64,000 nt of DNA from Stenotrophomonas sp. WZN-1 (GTDB lineage: Bacteria; Pseudomonadota; Gammaproteobacteria; Xanthomonadales; Xanthomonadaceae), in NCBI RefSeq assembly GCF_002192255.1, contig NZ_CP021768.1:2746001-2810000 (forward strand), written 5' to 3'. The notes beneath the pieces are model-generated. The model made no database searches, was not told the DNA's origin, and saw only the letters and a program-made list of their open reading frames with translations. Both the position numbers and the translations under genes were made by a program. Shown here in pieces: positions 42,622 through 53,323 of the stretch (positions are counted from its first letter, which is position 1; each line of letters opens with the position of its first letter).

Positions 42622-44159
42622 GCAACACCCTGGTTCTTCGCCCCGGCCATGTCACTCTCGCCCAGTGGCGGCAGGTCTATCGCGGTGCGCCGCTTGCACT
42701 GGACCCGGCCGCGCTGCCGGTGGTGCGCGCCAGCGCGGCGGCCGTCGCCGCCATCGTCGCCAAGGGCGCGCCGGTCTATGGCATCAACACCGGCTTCGGC
42801 AAGCTGGCCAGCGTGCGCATCGAGCGCGAGGACCTGGCCACCCTGCAGCGGAACATCGTGCTCTCGCATGCTGCCGGAGTGGGCGAGCCGATGCCGGCCA
42901 GCGTAGTGCGCCTGATGATGGCGCTGAAGCTGGTCAGCCTGGCGCAGGGTGCTTCGGGCATCCGCGAGGAAACCCTGCTGCTGCTGGAAGCGATGCTGGT
43001 CAAGGGCGTGCTGCCGGTGGTGCCCGCACAGGGCTCGGTGGGTGCCTCGGGTGACCTTGCGCCGCTCTCGCATCTGGCCAGCGTGATGCTGGGCGTGGGT
43101 GAAGCATTCATCGGTGACAAGCGCCTGCCGGCAACCGATGCACTGGCACGCGCGGGGTTGCAGCCGATCGAACTGGGCGCGAAGGAAGGCCTGGCGCTGC
43201 TCAACGGCACCCAGTTCTCCACCGCCTATGCGCTGGCCGGCCTGTTCGAGATCGAGACTGTGTTCCAGGCCGCGCTGGTCACCGGTGCGCTGTCGGTGGA
43301 AGCGGCCAAGGGTTCCGACACGCCGTTCGACCCGCGCATCCATGCCATCCGCGGCCAGCGCGGGCAGATCGCCACTGCGGCCACGCTGCGCACGCTGATG
43401 CAGGGCTCGGACATCCGCGAATCGCACCGCGACAACGACGTGCGCGTGCAGGACCCGTACTGCCTGCGCTGCCAGCCGCAGGTGATGGGCGCAGCGCTGG
43501 ACATCCTGCGCCAGGCCGCGACCACGCTGGAAATCGAAGCCAACGGCGTGTCCGACAATCCGCTGGTGTTCACCGATACCGGCGAAGCGCTGTCCGGTGG
43601 CAACTTCCACGCCGAGCCGGTCGCCTTCGCCGCCGACATGCTGGCGATGGCGGTGTGCGAGATCGGCTCGATCAGCGAGCGCCGCCTGGCGATGCTGGTG
43701 GACCCGGCGCTGTCCGGCCTGCCGGCGTTCCTGACCCCGCGCCCGGGCCTGAATTCCGGCTTCATGATCCCGCAGGTGACCGCCGCCGCGCTGGTGTCGG
43801 AAAACAAGCAGCGCGCCTACCCGGCCAGCGTTGATTCGATTCCGACCTCGGCCAACCAGGAAGACCACGTGTCGATGGCCGCGCACGGCGCGCGCCGCCT
43901 GATGCAGATGGCCGAGAACGCGGCCAACGTGATCGGCATCGAACTGCTGGCCGCCGTGCAGGGCTGCGACTTCCACGCCCCGCTGCGCTCCAGCACCGCG
44001 CTGGAATCCGTGCGCGCCACCCTGCGTGCGCAGGTGCCGACGCTGGAAGAGGATCGCTATTTCCATCCGGACATGGTGGCCGCCACGAACCTGGTGCGCA
44101 GCGGCGCGCTGGCGCAGGGCCTGGCCGATCTGTTGCCGACTGTGGAACCACAGGCATGA
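42618..44159 (+). CDS. hutH: Histidine ammonia-lyase (histidase)
   Basis: First step: histidine to urocanate and ammonia. The 513 residues contain the autocatalytic MIO tripeptide Ala143-Ser144-Gly145 in [15 protein letters not shown], the N-terminal [15 protein letters not shown], and the conserved [18 protein letters not shown]. Normal length and intact. Overlaps hutI and hutG by 4 bp on each side, within the tightly coupled hutIHGU run. Confidence 0.98.
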   Translation: MSNTLVLRPGHVTLAQWRQVYRGAPLALDPAALPVVRASAAAVAAIVAKGAPVYGINTGFGKLASVRIEREDLATLQRNIVLSHAAGVGEPMPASVVRLMMALKLVSLAQGASGIREETLLLLEAMLVKGVLPVVPAQGSVGASGDLAPLSHLASVMLGVGEAFIGDKRLPATDALARAGLQPIELGAKEGLALLNGTQFSTAYALAGLFEIETVFQAALVTGALSVEAAKGSDTPFDPRIHAIRGQRGQIATAATLRTLMQGSDIRESHRDNDVRVQDPYCLRCQPQVMGAALDILRQAATTLEIEANGVSDNPLVFTDTGEALSGGNFHAEPVAFAADMLAMAVCEIGSISERRLAMLVDPALSGLPAFLTPRPGLNSGFMIPQVTAAALVSENKQRAYPASVDSIPTSANQEDHVSMAAHGARRLMQMAENAANVIGIELLAAVQGCDFHAPLRSSTALESVRATLRAQVPTLEEDRYFHPDMVAATNLVRSGALAQGLADLLPTVEPQA

Positions 44160-45010
44160 AGGCCCATCCCGAATGGCTGACGGTGCACGAAGGCGATGCC
44201 CCGTTGATCGTCAGCTTCCCGCATACCGGCAGCGAGCTGCCGCACGACCTGATCGGCGACTACCACTCGCCATGGCTGGCCCGTCGCGACGCCGACTGGT
44301 GGGTACACGAACTGTACGATTTCGTGCGCGGCATGGGCGCGACCACGGTGCGCTCGGCGATCTCCCGCTCGGTGATCGACCTCAACCGCGATCCAAGCGG
44401 CGTGTCGCTGTACCCCGGCCAGAACACCACCGGCCTGTGCCCGCTGACCACCTTCGACAACCAGCCGCTGTACCACGCCGGCCGCGAACCGGATGACGCG
44501 GAGATCGCCCGTCGCCGCGACACGTATTTCCTGCCCTATCACGATGCGCTGGCCGCACAGATCACGCGCCTGCGTGCGAAGTTCGGCACTGTCGTGGTGT
44601 ATGACGCGCACTCGATCCGCTCACACATTCCGCACCTGTTCGACGGCGAGCTGCCGCAGTTCAATCTCGGTACCGCCGGCCCCTCCGGCGCGCCGGACAC
44701 GTCCTGCGACAACGCGCTGAGCGACGTGGTGGAGAACCTGCTGAAGATCAGTGGCATGAGCCAGGTGCGCAACGGCCGCTTCAAGGGCGGCTGGATCACC
44801 CGCCACTACAGCAACGTCGCCGGCGGCGTGCACAGCCTGCAGATGGAGCTGGCCTGCCGCGGCTACATGCACGAACCCCTGCCGGACCAGGTGGACGAAC
44901 ACAGCTGGCCCACCCCGCTCCACCCCGACCACGCCGCACCGCTGCGCCACACCCTGGCGCAGGTGCTCAACGCCTGCCTTGAATTCGCTACGAACCGGAG
45001 CGCCGCATGA
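44156..45010 (+). CDS. hutG: N-formylglutamate deformylase (amidohydrolase)
   Basis: Last step: N-formyl-L-glutamate to glutamate and formate. A 284-residue zinc hydrolase of the FGase family: [20 protein letters not shown] near 15-35 (His ligand region), [20 protein letters not shown] near 78-98, and [20 protein letters not shown] near 145-165. This is the proteobacterial HutG linked to hutF, not the arginase-like formiminoglutamase. Overlaps hutU by 4 bp. Confidence 0.96.
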   Translation: MKAHPEWLTVHEGDAPLIVSFPHTGSELPHDLIGDYHSPWLARRDADWWVHELYDFVRGMGATTVRSAISRSVIDLNRDPSGVSLYPGQNTTGLCPLTTFDNQPLYHAGREPDDAEIARRRDTYFLPYHDALAAQITRLRAKFGTVVVYDAHSIRSHIPHLFDGELPQFNLGTAGPSGAPDTSCDNALSDVVENLLKISGMSQVRNGRFKGGWITRHYSNVAGGVHSLQMELACRGYMHEPLPDQVDEHSWPTPLHPDHAAPLRHTLAQVLNACLEFATNRSAA

Positions 45011-46674
45011 CCCGCAACGACCCGTCCCGCACCATTGCCGCGCCCACCGGCACCACGCTCAACGCCAAGAGCTGGCTGACCGAAGCGCCGCTGCGCATGC
45101 TGATGAACAACCTGCACCCGGACGTGGCCGAACGCCCGCAGGAACTGGTGGTGTACGGCGGCATCGGCCGCGCCGCGCGCGACTGGGAAAGCTTCGATGC
45201 CATCGTCGAGACGCTCAAGCGCCTGGACGACGACCAGACCCTGCTGGTGCAGTCGGGCAAGCCGGTGGGCGTGTTCCGCACCCACGCCGATGCACCGCGC
45301 GTGCTGATCGCCAATTCCAACCTGGTGCCGCGCTGGGCCAACTGGGACCACTTCAACGAGCTGGATAGGAAGGGCCTGGCCATGTACGGCCAGATGACCG
45401 CCGGCAGCTGGATCTACATCGGTGCGCAGGGCATCGTGCAGGGCACCTACGAGACCTTCGTCGAGATGGGACGCCAGCACTTCGGTGGTGACCTGACCGG
45501 GAAGTGGCTGTTCACCGGCGGCCTGGGCGGCATGGGCGGCGCGCAGCCGCTGGCCGCCGTGATGGCCGGCGCCTCGTGCCTGGCCGTCGAGTGCCGGAAG
45601 AGCAGCATCGACATGCGCCTGCGCACCGGCTACCTCGACACCTGGACCGACAACCTGGACGAAGCGCTGCGCCTGATCGATGAGTCGTGCAAGGCGGGCA
45701 CGCCGAAGTCGGTGGGCCTGCTCGGCAACGTTGCCGATGTGCTGGCCGAACTGCTCAAGCGCGGCGTGAAGCCGGACCTGCTGACCGATCAGACCTCCGC
45801 GCACGATCCGGTGAACGGCTACCTGCCGCAGGGCTGGACGGTCGAACAGTGGGATGAGAAGCGCGTGAGTGCACCGAAGGAAGTGGAAAAGGCTGCGCGC
45901 GCGTCGATGGCCAACCACATCCGCGCCATGCTCGGCTTCCACGCACTGGGGGTGCCGACCGTGGACTACGGCAACAACCTGCGGCAGATGGCGCTGGAGG
46001 AAGGCGTGGAGAACGCGTTCGATTTCCCAGGTTTCGTGCCGGCCTACATCCGCCCGCTGTTCTGCCGCGGCATCGGCCCGTTCCGCTGGGCCGCACTGAG
46101 CGGCGACCCGGAAGACATCGCCAAGACCGATGCCAAGGTGAAGGAACTGATTCCGGACAACCCGCACCTGCACCGCTGGCTGGATATGGCTGCCGAGAAG
46201 ATCAAGTTCCAGGGCCTGCCGGCACGCATCTGCTGGGTGGGCCTGGGTGACCGTGACCGACTCGGTCTGGCGTTCAACGAAATGGTGGCCAACGGTGAAC
46301 TGAAGGCACCGGTGGTGATTGGTCGTGACCACCTGGACAGCGGCAGCGTGGCCTCGCCAAACCGCGAAACCGAAGCGATGGCCGACGGCTCCGATGCGGT
46401 GTCCGACTGGCCGCTGCTGAACGCCCTGCTCAACACCGCCAGCGGCGCGACGTGGGTGTCGCTGCACCACGGCGGTGGCGTCGGCATGGGCTTCTCGCAG
46501 CACGCCGGCATGGTGATCGTCTGCGACGGCACCGAGGCCGCGGCGAAGCGGATTGGCCGCGTGCTGTGGAACGACCCGGCCACCGGCGTGATGCGCCATG
46601 CCGATGCAGGCTACGAGATTGCGATTGATTGCGCGAAGGAAAAGGGGCTGGATCTGCCGGGCATCCTGGGCTGA
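45007..46674 (+). CDS. hutU: Urocanate hydratase
   Basis: Second step: urocanate to imidazolonepropionate, using tightly bound NAD as electrophile. The 555-residue protein has the NAD site [20 protein letters not shown] near 173-195, the conserved [19 protein letters not shown] near 350 with an invariant Cys, and the C-terminal [20 protein letters not shown]. Full length. Last gene of hutIHGU; SMAG elements rather than a classical terminator follow. Confidence 0.98.
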   Translation: MTRNDPSRTIAAPTGTTLNAKSWLTEAPLRMLMNNLHPDVAERPQELVVYGGIGRAARDWESFDAIVETLKRLDDDQTLLVQSGKPVGVFRTHADAPRVLIANSNLVPRWANWDHFNELDRKGLAMYGQMTAGSWIYIGAQGIVQGTYETFVEMGRQHFGGDLTGKWLFTGGLGGMGGAQPLAAVMAGASCLAVECRKSSIDMRLRTGYLDTWTDNLDEALRLIDESCKAGTPKSVGLLGNVADVLAELLKRGVKPDLLTDQTSAHDPVNGYLPQGWTVEQWDEKRVSAPKEVEKAARASMANHIRAMLGFHALGVPTVDYGNNLRQMALEEGVENAFDFPGFVPAYIRPLFCRGIGPFRWAALSGDPEDIAKTDAKVKELIPDNPHLHRWLDMAAEKIKFQGLPARICWVGLGDRDRLGLAFNEMVANGELKAPVVIGRDHLDSGSVASPNRETEAMADGSDAVSDWPLLNALLNTASGATWVSLHHGGGVGMGFSQHAGMVIVCDGTEAAAKRIGRVLWNDPATGVMRHADAGYEIAIDCAKEKGLDLPGILG

Positions 46675-46682
46675 TCGCAGGG

Positions 46683-46801
46683 GTGCCGGCCCGCGGCCGG
46701 CACTACCGCAAGGCACCTGTAGAGCCGAGCCATGCTCGGCTCAATGCTTCCAGGTGCACGACGCCTGCCCCAAACGCAGCCGAGCATAGGCTCGGCTCTA
46801 C
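46683..46801. repeat. Three SMAG elements after hutU
   Basis: Minus copy 46683-46706 (stem GTGCCGGCC...GGCCGGCAC), plus copy 46719-46742, minus copy 46778-46801 (both with stem AGCCGAGC...GCTCGGCT). The latter two are inverted and could pair over the 35 bp between them. Confidence 0.8.
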
Positions 46802-46862
46802 ATGCTTGACCCCAACTCCTGCCGTGACCAACATGCGCCATCACCGCTGATGGGACACCGCG

Positions 46863-48299
46863 ATGTACCGCACCCTTGCTGCTGCATTGATCTGCGCCCT
46901 GGCCATCGCCCTGCCCGCCTCGGCGCGTGACGTCCCTACCGGCCTCTCTCCCCGGCTCGACGCCCAACTGCAGAGCAACCGCGAGCGCTACGGCATTGCT
47001 GGCCAGGCGGTACTGGTCGCACACAACGGCCAGGTGCTCTACCAGGGCGCCAGCGGCGAGCGCGACCCGGCCACGCATGCACCGGCCACCGTCGATACCA
47101 TCTTCGCCGCGCAATCGATGGCCAAGCTGCTGACCAGCACACTGGTGATGCAGCTGGTGGACCAGGGTAAGGTGGATCTGGACGCGCCGGCCAGCCGCTA
47201 TGTTCCGGACCTTCCGGCTGCTTGGCAGGGAATCCACGTACGCGATTTCATCAACCACAGCTCGGGTATCGGCGAGTACTACGACCGGGTGGACAACCGC
47301 TGGGTGAGCAAGGGCTACATCGGTGTGGCACCCGACCTTGCAGCTGCGCTGAAGGTGGCTGCGGCGGCGCCGATGCAGTTCGCCACCGGCAGCCGCGTGC
47401 AGTACACGCAGGCCAACTACCTGGTGCTGACCGCCTTGCTGGAGGCGCATTACCGCAAGCCCTACCCGGCCATTGCGCGCGAACGCATCCTGCAACCGCT
47501 GAAGATGACCAGTACCTCATGGGGCGTCACCAGCGTGCCAGCCACGCGCGCGGCGGTGCCTTACATCGGCAAGGACGGCCAACTGCAGCCGGCCAATGAA
47601 GATCCCTGGCCGGACTACGGCTGGGGCCATGCCGATCTGCAGACCACCGTGGGTGACATGAACCGCTTCCTGCAGGCGCTGGCGACCGGCAAGCTGCTGC
47701 GCACGGCGACCCTGGAAAAACTCTGGCAGCCGCAGAAACTGGCCGGCGGCGGCAGCAATTTCTTCTCCACGGGCTGGGACACCACCCGCAGCGACGGCTA
47801 CACCCAGGTCGGCCACGATGGTGGCACCCGCGTGCGTGCGCGACTGGCCTACAAGGGCACGCTGGCCAACGGTTACTGGGTGTTCGTGTACCTGACCAAC
47901 GGCAGCGCCCGCAATGCCTGGTCGAGCACGCTGGTCGAGAGCACGATGGCGGTGGCCGCACCCGAGGAGTTTCCGCATGCGGTGTTGTCCGAGCAACTGA
48001 TCGCGTATGCGCTGGATGACAGTGCTGGCGCGACCGAAGCAGTGCATCGCTGGCTGGGCGACAGCAACCAGGTTGCTGCCAGTGAACTGGAACGCGCGAT
48101 CAATGCCGATGGGTATGCCATCCGCGAAAGCCTCGGTGCACGCAAGGCACTGAAAGTATTCGCGCTCAACACCGAGCTGTATCCGGATTCGGCCAATGCC
48201 TGGGACAGCCTGGCCGAGTGCCATGCGGCGCTTGGTGAGAAGGAAACGGCTGATCGGCTGTATGCAAAGGCCAAGGCGCTGGCGAAGCCTGCTCCGTAG
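46863..48299 (+). CDS. Exported serine hydrolase of the beta-lactamase/DD-peptidase superfamily
   Basis: A 478-residue protein with Sec signal (cleavage about residue 21, ASARD). The catalytic SxxK is Ser85-Lys88 in AAQSMAKLL. The second motif, usually YxN, reads YTQ in VQYTQANYLVL. HDGG takes the place of the KTG box near 320. C-terminal residues about 420-478 form a TPR-like helical hairpin (YPDSANAWDSLAECHAALGE). This resembles class C-related esterases and peptidases rather than a true antibiotic beta-lactamase. The stop codon TAG is provided by the GTAG head of a SMAG element. Confidence 0.88.
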   Translation: MYRTLAAALICALAIALPASARDVPTGLSPRLDAQLQSNRERYGIAGQAVLVAHNGQVLYQGASGERDPATHAPATVDTIFAAQSMAKLLTSTLVMQLVDQGKVDLDAPASRYVPDLPAAWQGIHVRDFINHSSGIGEYYDRVDNRWVSKGYIGVAPDLAAALKVAAAAPMQFATGSRVQYTQANYLVLTALLEAHYRKPYPAIARERILQPLKMTSTSWGVTSVPATRAAVPYIGKDGQLQPANEDPWPDYGWGHADLQTTVGDMNRFLQALATGKLLRTATLEKLWQPQKLAGGGSNFFSTGWDTTRSDGYTQVGHDGGTRVRARLAYKGTLANGYWVFVYLTNGSARNAWSSTLVESTMAVAAPEEFPHAVLSEQLIAYALDDSAGATEAVHRWLGDSNQVAASELERAINADGYAIRESLGARKALKVFALNTELYPDSANAWDSLAECHAALGEKETADRLYAKAKALAKPAP

Positions 48300-48394
48300 A
48301 TTCGAGCCATGCTCGACTCCGGCACAGAAAAACAGTCGAGCATGGCTCGACTCTATAGAAAGCGAAAAGCAGTCGAGCATGGGCTCGACTCTAC
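48296..48394. repeat. Three SMAG elements after the serine hydrolase
   Basis: Plus copy 48296-48318, whose GTAG head contains the stop codon (48297-48299); minus copies 48334-48356 (head degenerate to ATAG) and 48371-48394. All share the stem AGTCGAGC...GCTCGACT. Confidence 0.8.
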
Positions 48395-48489
48395 ATGGAT
48401 GCCACGTCACCCATACGCGGGCGGTGGGTGACGCGGGGCCGCCGACCTGTTAACTTGCGCGCCAATTTCGTGGTTTACAGCATTTCCGC

Positions 48490-50601
48490 ATGTCGCTCTC
48501 GTCGTACCGCCCCACCCCGTCGCTGTTGTTCCTGGCCGTTTCCCTCGGCCTTTCCTCCACCGCCGCTGCGGCCCCGCAGGCCACCACGCTGGATGCCGTG
48601 CAGGTCACCGCTGCTGCCGATGCCGGCGCGCAGGCGCGCGCGGCGCTGAAGCGCGTACCCGGCGCCAGCAACGTCATCGACGTGGCCAAGGCCGACAGCC
48701 GCCTGTCCAGCAACGCCGATGTGCTGGCCTACCAGCCGGGCATCAACGCGCAGTCGCCGGGCAATGAGGGCACCAAGATCTCGATCCGGGGCTCGGGCAT
48801 CAACCGGGGCCCGGGCGCGCATGCCTCAGGCATTGCGGTGTCGATCGACGGCCTGCCACTGACCGGCCCGGGTGGCACGCCTTACGAACTGCTGGAACCG
48901 CTGTGGCTGTCGCGCGTGGAAGTGCTGCGCGGCGCCAACGGCTTCGAGCGCGGCGCGCTGGCGCTGGGCGGTGCCATCGACTACGTCAGCCGCAGCGGTC
49001 GTGATTCGGCGGGCGTGCAACTGCACTACGAAGCCGGCAGCCGTGGCTACCAGAAGCGCGGCATCAGCTGGGGCGGCGTCAGCGGCGATGTCGATTACTT
49101 CCTGGCCTACACCGATACTGAGTTCGATGGGTATCAGCGCCATGCTCGCGGCGATGGCAAGGGCGCGATGGCCAACGTCGGCTGGCAGATCACGCCAGAC
49201 CTGCAGACGCGCTTCTTCGTGCGCTACCGCGAGACCAATCACGAAACGCCCGGTCGCTTGACCCGCGATCAGATCCGCAACGATCCACACGCCGCGAATG
49301 CCGCCAACCTGGCCATCGATGCGCGCCGCCCGCAGCCGGGCAGCACGTGGGTGGGCAACGTCACCACGCTGCAGATCGATGAGAATTCCTCGCTACAGGC
49401 CGGGCTGGTCTACCACACGTACCCGATGGACTTGAACGAGAGCCTGTACCGGCAGCAGCTGGACTACGCCAACCTCAACGCCACGCTGGACTACCGCCAT
49501 CGCCACCGGCTGTTCGGCCTGGACAGCGAGACCACGGTCGGCCTGCGCGTCACCCATGACCTGGACGCCGATGTGCGCGAGTCGCTGCGCTTTGCCAGCA
49601 ATGGCTATGCTGCCGGCACGCGCACGCGTGACTTCCGCCACCACGGCACCGACAGCACGCTGCACGTCAGCAATACCCTCGCCTTCAATGACCGCCTGCG
49701 CATGCAGACCGGGCTGGCACTGATCAACACCCGTCGCGATGTGCAGGTGACCTGGCCAAGCAGCGGCGGCCGCCTTCGCGACCACGACTGGGACTACGCG
49801 CCGCGACTGGGCTTCACCTGGCAGCACAGCGCCCAGACCCAGTGGTTCGGCAACCTCAGCCGCTCGGTGGAGGCGCCGCATCCCTGGTCGATGATCTGGG
49901 GCTCGAACCAGTACTTCGGGCCAGGCAATGGCCCGTCTACCGGCCGCCAGCGCGCGCCAGTGCCGATGCAGAACCAGACCGCCACCACGCTGGAACTGGG
50001 CGCGCGCGGTGACGCCGCGCTGGGCCGCTGGGAACTGACCGGCTACTACGCTCACGTGAACCACGAACTGCTGAGCGTCGAACTGCAACCGGTGCCGAAC
50101 CTGTTCATCGCCGAGAACAACGCCAGCCCCACCGTTCACCGCGGCATCGAGGTCGGATTGGACAGCACGCTGTGGCAGGCTGCACCGGGCCGCCTGTCGC
50201 TGCGCCAAGCGTATACCTTCAGCGATTTCCGCTATCGCCACGACGCGCGTTTCGGCAGCAACCGCCTGCCCGGCCTGCCGCGCCACGCCTACCAGGCCGA
50301 GCTGCGCTTCGATCATGCATCCGGCCTGTACGCTGCGCTGAATACCGAATACGCCTCGCGCATCGCCGTGGACTACGCCAACAGCTACTGGGCCGACAGC
50401 CATGTGATCTTCGGCAGCCGCATCGGCTACGACGCACCCGGCGGTCGCTGGCAGGCCTGGGCGGAGATGCGCAACCTCGGCAACCGCCACTATGCCGCCA
50501 CGGTTACGCCGGGCTACGACGATGCCGGCAGGGATGTCGCCCGCTCGACGCCGGGCGAAGGTCGTGGCGTCTACGCAGGTGTGCGCTGGCGCTTTGATTG
50601 A
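48490..50601 (+). CDS. TonB-dependent outer-membrane receptor
   Basis: A 703-residue receptor. Signal peptide (about 1-29: LFLAVSLGLSSTAAAAPQ), TonB-box region TLDAVQVTAAA, plug domain about 45-165 (KISIRGSGINRGPGAHASGI, EPLWLSRVEVLRGANGFERG, LGGAIDYVSRSG), and a barrel ending GVYAGVRWRFD with the C-terminal aromatic pattern. Plug features are close to FecA-like siderophore receptors but without the N-terminal signalling domain. No Fur dyad is evident upstream; substrate unknown. A strong hairpin follows. Confidence 0.92.
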   Translation: MSLSSYRPTPSLLFLAVSLGLSSTAAAAPQATTLDAVQVTAAADAGAQARAALKRVPGASNVIDVAKADSRLSSNADVLAYQPGINAQSPGNEGTKISIRGSGINRGPGAHASGIAVSIDGLPLTGPGGTPYELLEPLWLSRVEVLRGANGFERGALALGGAIDYVSRSGRDSAGVQLHYEAGSRGYQKRGISWGGVSGDVDYFLAYTDTEFDGYQRHARGDGKGAMANVGWQITPDLQTRFFVRYRETNHETPGRLTRDQIRNDPHAANAANLAIDARRPQPGSTWVGNVTTLQIDENSSLQAGLVYHTYPMDLNESLYRQQLDYANLNATLDYRHRHRLFGLDSETTVGLRVTHDLDADVRESLRFASNGYAAGTRTRDFRHHGTDSTLHVSNTLAFNDRLRMQTGLALINTRRDVQVTWPSSGGRLRDHDWDYAPRLGFTWQHSAQTQWFGNLSRSVEAPHPWSMIWGSNQYFGPGNGPSTGRQRAPVPMQNQTATTLELGARGDAALGRWELTGYYAHVNHELLSVELQPVPNLFIAENNASPTVHRGIEVGLDSTLWQAAPGRLSLRQAYTFSDFRYRHDARFGSNRLPGLPRHAYQAELRFDHASGLYAALNTEYASRIAVDYANSYWADSHVIFGSRIGYDAPGGRWQAWAEMRNLGNRHYAATVTPGYDDAGRDVARSTPGEGRGVYAGVRWRFD

Positions 50602-50609
50602 TGGCCGCA

Positions 50610-50638
50610 GGCGGCGCCGGGTGTGATCCGGCGCCGCC
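50610..50638. terminator. GC-rich hairpin between convergent genes
   Basis: GGCGGCGCCGG (50610-50620), loop GTGTGAT, CCGGCGCCGCC (50628-50638): perfect 11-bp stem without a T-run, placed between the convergent receptor and membrane-protein genes. Likely ends transcription both ways, perhaps helped by Rho. Confidence 0.6.
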
Positions 50639-50647
50639 GTTCCAGGG

Positions 50648-51166
50648 TCAGCCGATTCGCCAGGCCGGCAGGCGCTCGCTGCGCTTCCAGATGGAAGGCG
50701 CGAAGCCGATCAGCACCAGTGCCGCCAGCCACTTCGGCGAGGTAGTGAGCAGTGTGGAGGTGAGCGAGCCATCGACGGGTGCGGCCATTTCCTGCCAGGG
50801 GTTGTAACCCAGGTAGAGGATGCTGCCGGCCCACCACAGCAACGCTGCGCCGATCCCCACCAGCAGCAGGGCCAGCGTGCGGCAGGTCCAGCGCTGCGAG
50901 GTGGTGCCCCATTCCCGCGACGCGGCGATCAGCAGGCCGACCACCAGTAATGACACCAGTGCCACCAGGCCGATATCGACCTTGGGTCCAATGCGCTCAT
51001 AGGTACAGGCGCGGCATTGCGCCTCTTCCGCGGCGGTGGCGGCTTCGGCGCCATCGGCCTGCCCGGCAGCGGGCTGCGCCAGTGCTGCAAACGGCAACAG
51101 CACCGCCAGCAGCGTCACCATGATCCAACGAAACAACGTCCTGTTCCTGCGTGCGGCGACATCCAT
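50648..51166 (-). CDS. Inner-membrane protein, function unknown
   Basis: A 172-residue protein. N-terminal hydrophobic segment about 13-33 (possible signal or anchor, MVTLLAVLLPFAALAQP), a polar loop with CRAC, then three helices (about 68-85, 98-118, 140-158). The start at 51166 follows GAGGAAG on the minus strand. It lies about 195 bp downstream of another membrane protein on the same strand; no recognised family. Confidence 0.7.
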   Translation of the reverse strand: MDVAARRNRTLFRWIMVTLLAVLLPFAALAQPAAGQADGAEAATAAEEAQCRACTYERIGPKVDIGLVALVSLLVVGLLIAASREWGTTSQRWTCRTLALLLVGIGAALLWWAGSILYLGYNPWQEMAAPVDGSLTSTLLTTSPKWLAALVLIGFAPSIWKRSERLPAWRIG

Positions 51167-51360
51167 GCGCTCTTCCTCGTCAACGGTTGTGTGTTTGGAC
51201 GGGCGTTCGGATAACCAGCGCCCCTGTTTCCTACCCGGTACGACAAGCTTCGAATAGGCGAAACCGCCAGGACACCAATTCCGGGCGACCGCGATCATAG
51301 CCCACTGTCCACTGCTGCTGAAAACGGTCCGGGCTGGCCATTTCAAGGACGCCCCCCCAA

Positions 51361-52173
51361 CTACAGCGCCTGGATGACCTGCAGCAGATGGCTCGCACCG
51401 GGCACGAGTTCCTGCGCGAGCCAGCCCAGCAGCGCGAAGAACAGCAGCAACCCGAGCAGCGGCCAGACCGTATGCGACACGCATACCCGCCACCATCCTT
51501 GCTGCTGCATGCCCTGCATGCGCCGGTACAGGCCTCCGGCGATCGCCGCGTCCACCAGCAGCTCGGCCATCAGCACTGGCGCCGACCACACCACCCACAC
51601 GCTGGCCAGCAGGACGGCCGCCACCAGCGCGACAAGGCCGAGGATCGCCAGCAACGGCAAGCCCGCTTCATCTTCGGTCAGCCCGGTCAACGGCAGCGCT
51701 CCGGCATCGCCGCCACCGGCCGGCGCCGACTCGTTCCACGATGCCGATGCACCGCCACCGCCGGAACGCCCACCGGCGCCGCTCCACGGGGATTCCACGG
51801 CACTGCCCGGTGGCGACGTGCCACCACCGCCTGCATCCGGCGACAACCCATCCAGCACGTTGTCCCAACGCCAGCGGATCCAGATCCACATCAGCAGCAG
51901 GAACACGCCATAGGCCAGCAGCACGGCCATCGGATAGCGAAGCAGCATCGCGTCGATGCCGGCCAGGCGCAGCAGATGCGAGGCAAGGAAACCGGCCGCA
52001 CCGGTCAGGCCGACGATCAGCGCCATCTGCAGGCGCGGCCAGCCGCGCTGCTGCAGGTGCTGCCGCGCGCGCACGACTTCGCTGCCGCGGTTGACCGGCA
52101 GCTTCAATGGACTGCGTGAAAAGAAACGGGTGCGTTTCACCGGCGCCACCGGGTGCCACGGATCGTGCAGCAT
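51361..52173 (-). CDS. Membrane protein with a Gly/Ser-rich loop, function unknown
   Basis: A 270-residue protein with two N-terminal helices (about 50-72 and 78-100), a loop rich in Gly, Ser and Ala (about 112-165: GGGGTSPPGSA, GAGGRSGGGGASASWNES), and three helices (about 172-195, 198-215, 230-255). The loop would face one side of the membrane and has the look of a flexible linker. No family recognised. Same strand as the next membrane gene. Confidence 0.72.
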   Translation of the reverse strand: MLHDPWHPVAPVKRTRFFSRSPLKLPVNRGSEVVRARQHLQQRGWPRLQMALIVGLTGAAGFLASHLLRLAGIDAMLLRYPMAVLLAYGVFLLLMWIWIRWRWDNVLDGLSPDAGGGGTSPPGSAVESPWSGAGGRSGGGGASASWNESAPAGGGDAGALPLTGLTEDEAGLPLLAILGLVALVAAVLLASVWVVWSAPVLMAELLVDAAIAGGLYRRMQGMQQQGWWRVCVSHTVWPLLGLLLFFALLGWLAQELVPGASHLLQVIQAL

Positions 52174-52293
52174 GGAAGCTCGAGAACCTGATGCTGCATG
52201 CGGACATCCTTGCCGGGCACGCGTAGGCGGTGGTGCACGGATTCTACCGCAGGCAGGTCCGCTGTCCAGACGGCCGACCTGTGCGGCCGCTCC

Positions 52294-52677
52294 TCAGCTG
52301 CGGTCGATGATCCGCACGATGCGACCGCCCTCAAATGCGAACTCACTGCGTCCCTGCAGTGCCAGTTCCGTGCCCGCACTGGGGCCATCGGGAATGTCCT
52401 GCGCGAGCACGCCACGCCAGCCGATGCTGGCCAGCGCCACGTCGTCCTTGAAGGTCAGCTGCAGCAACTGCTGCTCACGCTCGCGGAACATCTGCGCCGA
52501 TTGCCGTGCCAGTTCGCCGAAGGCATCGATGCCTTCGGTGACCATCGTCAGCTGACCATCACTGTGATTCTCGAAGCGCACGTTGTGCGCCAGCACCGCC
52601 AGCATGGCGTCGATATCGAAGTGGTTGTAGGCATGCAGGTAGTGCTCGATCAACTGACGGCGATGTGGTTCGTCCAT
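52294..52677 (-). CDS. SnoaL-like / NTF2-fold protein
   Basis: A 127-residue protein of the NTF2-like superfamily: MDEPHRRQLIEHYLHAYNHF, then DIDAMLAVLAHNVRFENHSD, and the end SEFAFEGGRIVRIIDRS. Such proteins bind small hydrophobic ligands or act as isomerases or cyclases; a specific reaction cannot be inferred. The start at 52677 is preferred to one four codons upstream. Stands next to a TetR gene on the same strand, 52 bp away. Confidence 0.8.
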   Translation of the reverse strand: MDEPHRRQLIEHYLHAYNHFDIDAMLAVLAHNVRFENHSDGQLTMVTEGIDAFGELARQSAQMFREREQQLLQLTFKDDVALASIGWRGVLAQDIPDGPSAGTELALQGRSEFAFEGGRIVRIIDRS

Positions 52678-52729
52678 GGCGGCATCCAATCAGGGCCTGC
52701 GCCGAGTCTCCCGCGACCGTGCAGCCGGA

Positions 52730-53305
52730 TCAAGGCCGCGCGGCGGCCTTCAGCAGCTGGGCCGCCACCTGGTCGAACGGGGCGATGTCCTGCAGCGCGC
52801 GGCACATCGCCACCGCACCTTCCACGCTGGCGATCACCAGGCTGGCCAGTTCACCCGCCACCGCCGGGGCATGCCCTTCGGCGACGAACGCCGTGGCAAG
52901 GTGGCCCTGCCAGCGCGCGAACACCTCGGCAGCCGCCGCGCGGGCTTGGCTGGGCGTCGCCTCCACCGGTTCCTCCACGGCAGCGGCCAGCACCGGGCAG
53001 CCGGCGCGGAAACCGGTGCGCAGCAGGCGCTCGCGCCACAGCGCCAGGAACTGCTGCAGGCCCTGTACCGCCCCACCCTTCAGCAGCTCCACCAGCAGCG
53101 CTTCGACCTTGTCGCCAGCCATGTGGGTGGCGCGCGCCAGCAGCTCCTGCTTGCCGCCGGGAAAGTGATGGTAGGTGGAGCCCAGCGGCGCCTCGGCCAG
53201 CTTGGTCACCTCTCGGATGCTGGTGGCATTGAGGCCCACCCGCGCCAGCATCTGTGCCGCAGCATCCATCACGCGTTGAGGCGCATCAGAGGATCGCGGG
53301 CTCAC
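52730..53305 (-). CDS. TetR/AcrR-family regulator
   Basis: A 191-residue regulator. The HTH region (about 8-55) reads RVMDAAAQMLARVGLNATSI, then REVTKLAEAPLGSTYHHFPG and GKQELLARA, typical of the LmrA/YxaF subgroup. The ligand domain is alpha-helical with GFRAGCPVLAAAVEE. The GTG (complement of 53303-53305) is chosen because ATG starts farther up would run through the operator repeats. It is divergent from a thioesterase gene, which it likely controls. Confidence 0.85.
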   Translation of the reverse strand: MSPRSSDAPQRVMDAAAQMLARVGLNATSIREVTKLAEAPLGSTYHHFPGGKQELLARATHMAGDKVEALLVELLKGGAVQGLQQFLALWRERLLRTGFRAGCPVLAAAVEEPVEATPSQARAAAAEVFARWQGHLATAFVAEGHAPAVAGELASLVIASVEGAVAMCRALQDIAPFDQVAAQLLKAAARP

Positions 53306-53323
53306 GGCGGTCTCCTTGCCAGG

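Noticed and set aside
46863..48299. Calling the serine hydrolase a resistance beta-lactamase
   Set aside because: The YxN and KTG motifs are altered (YTQ, HDGG) and a TPR-like extension is present; this fits esterase/peptidase relatives better.
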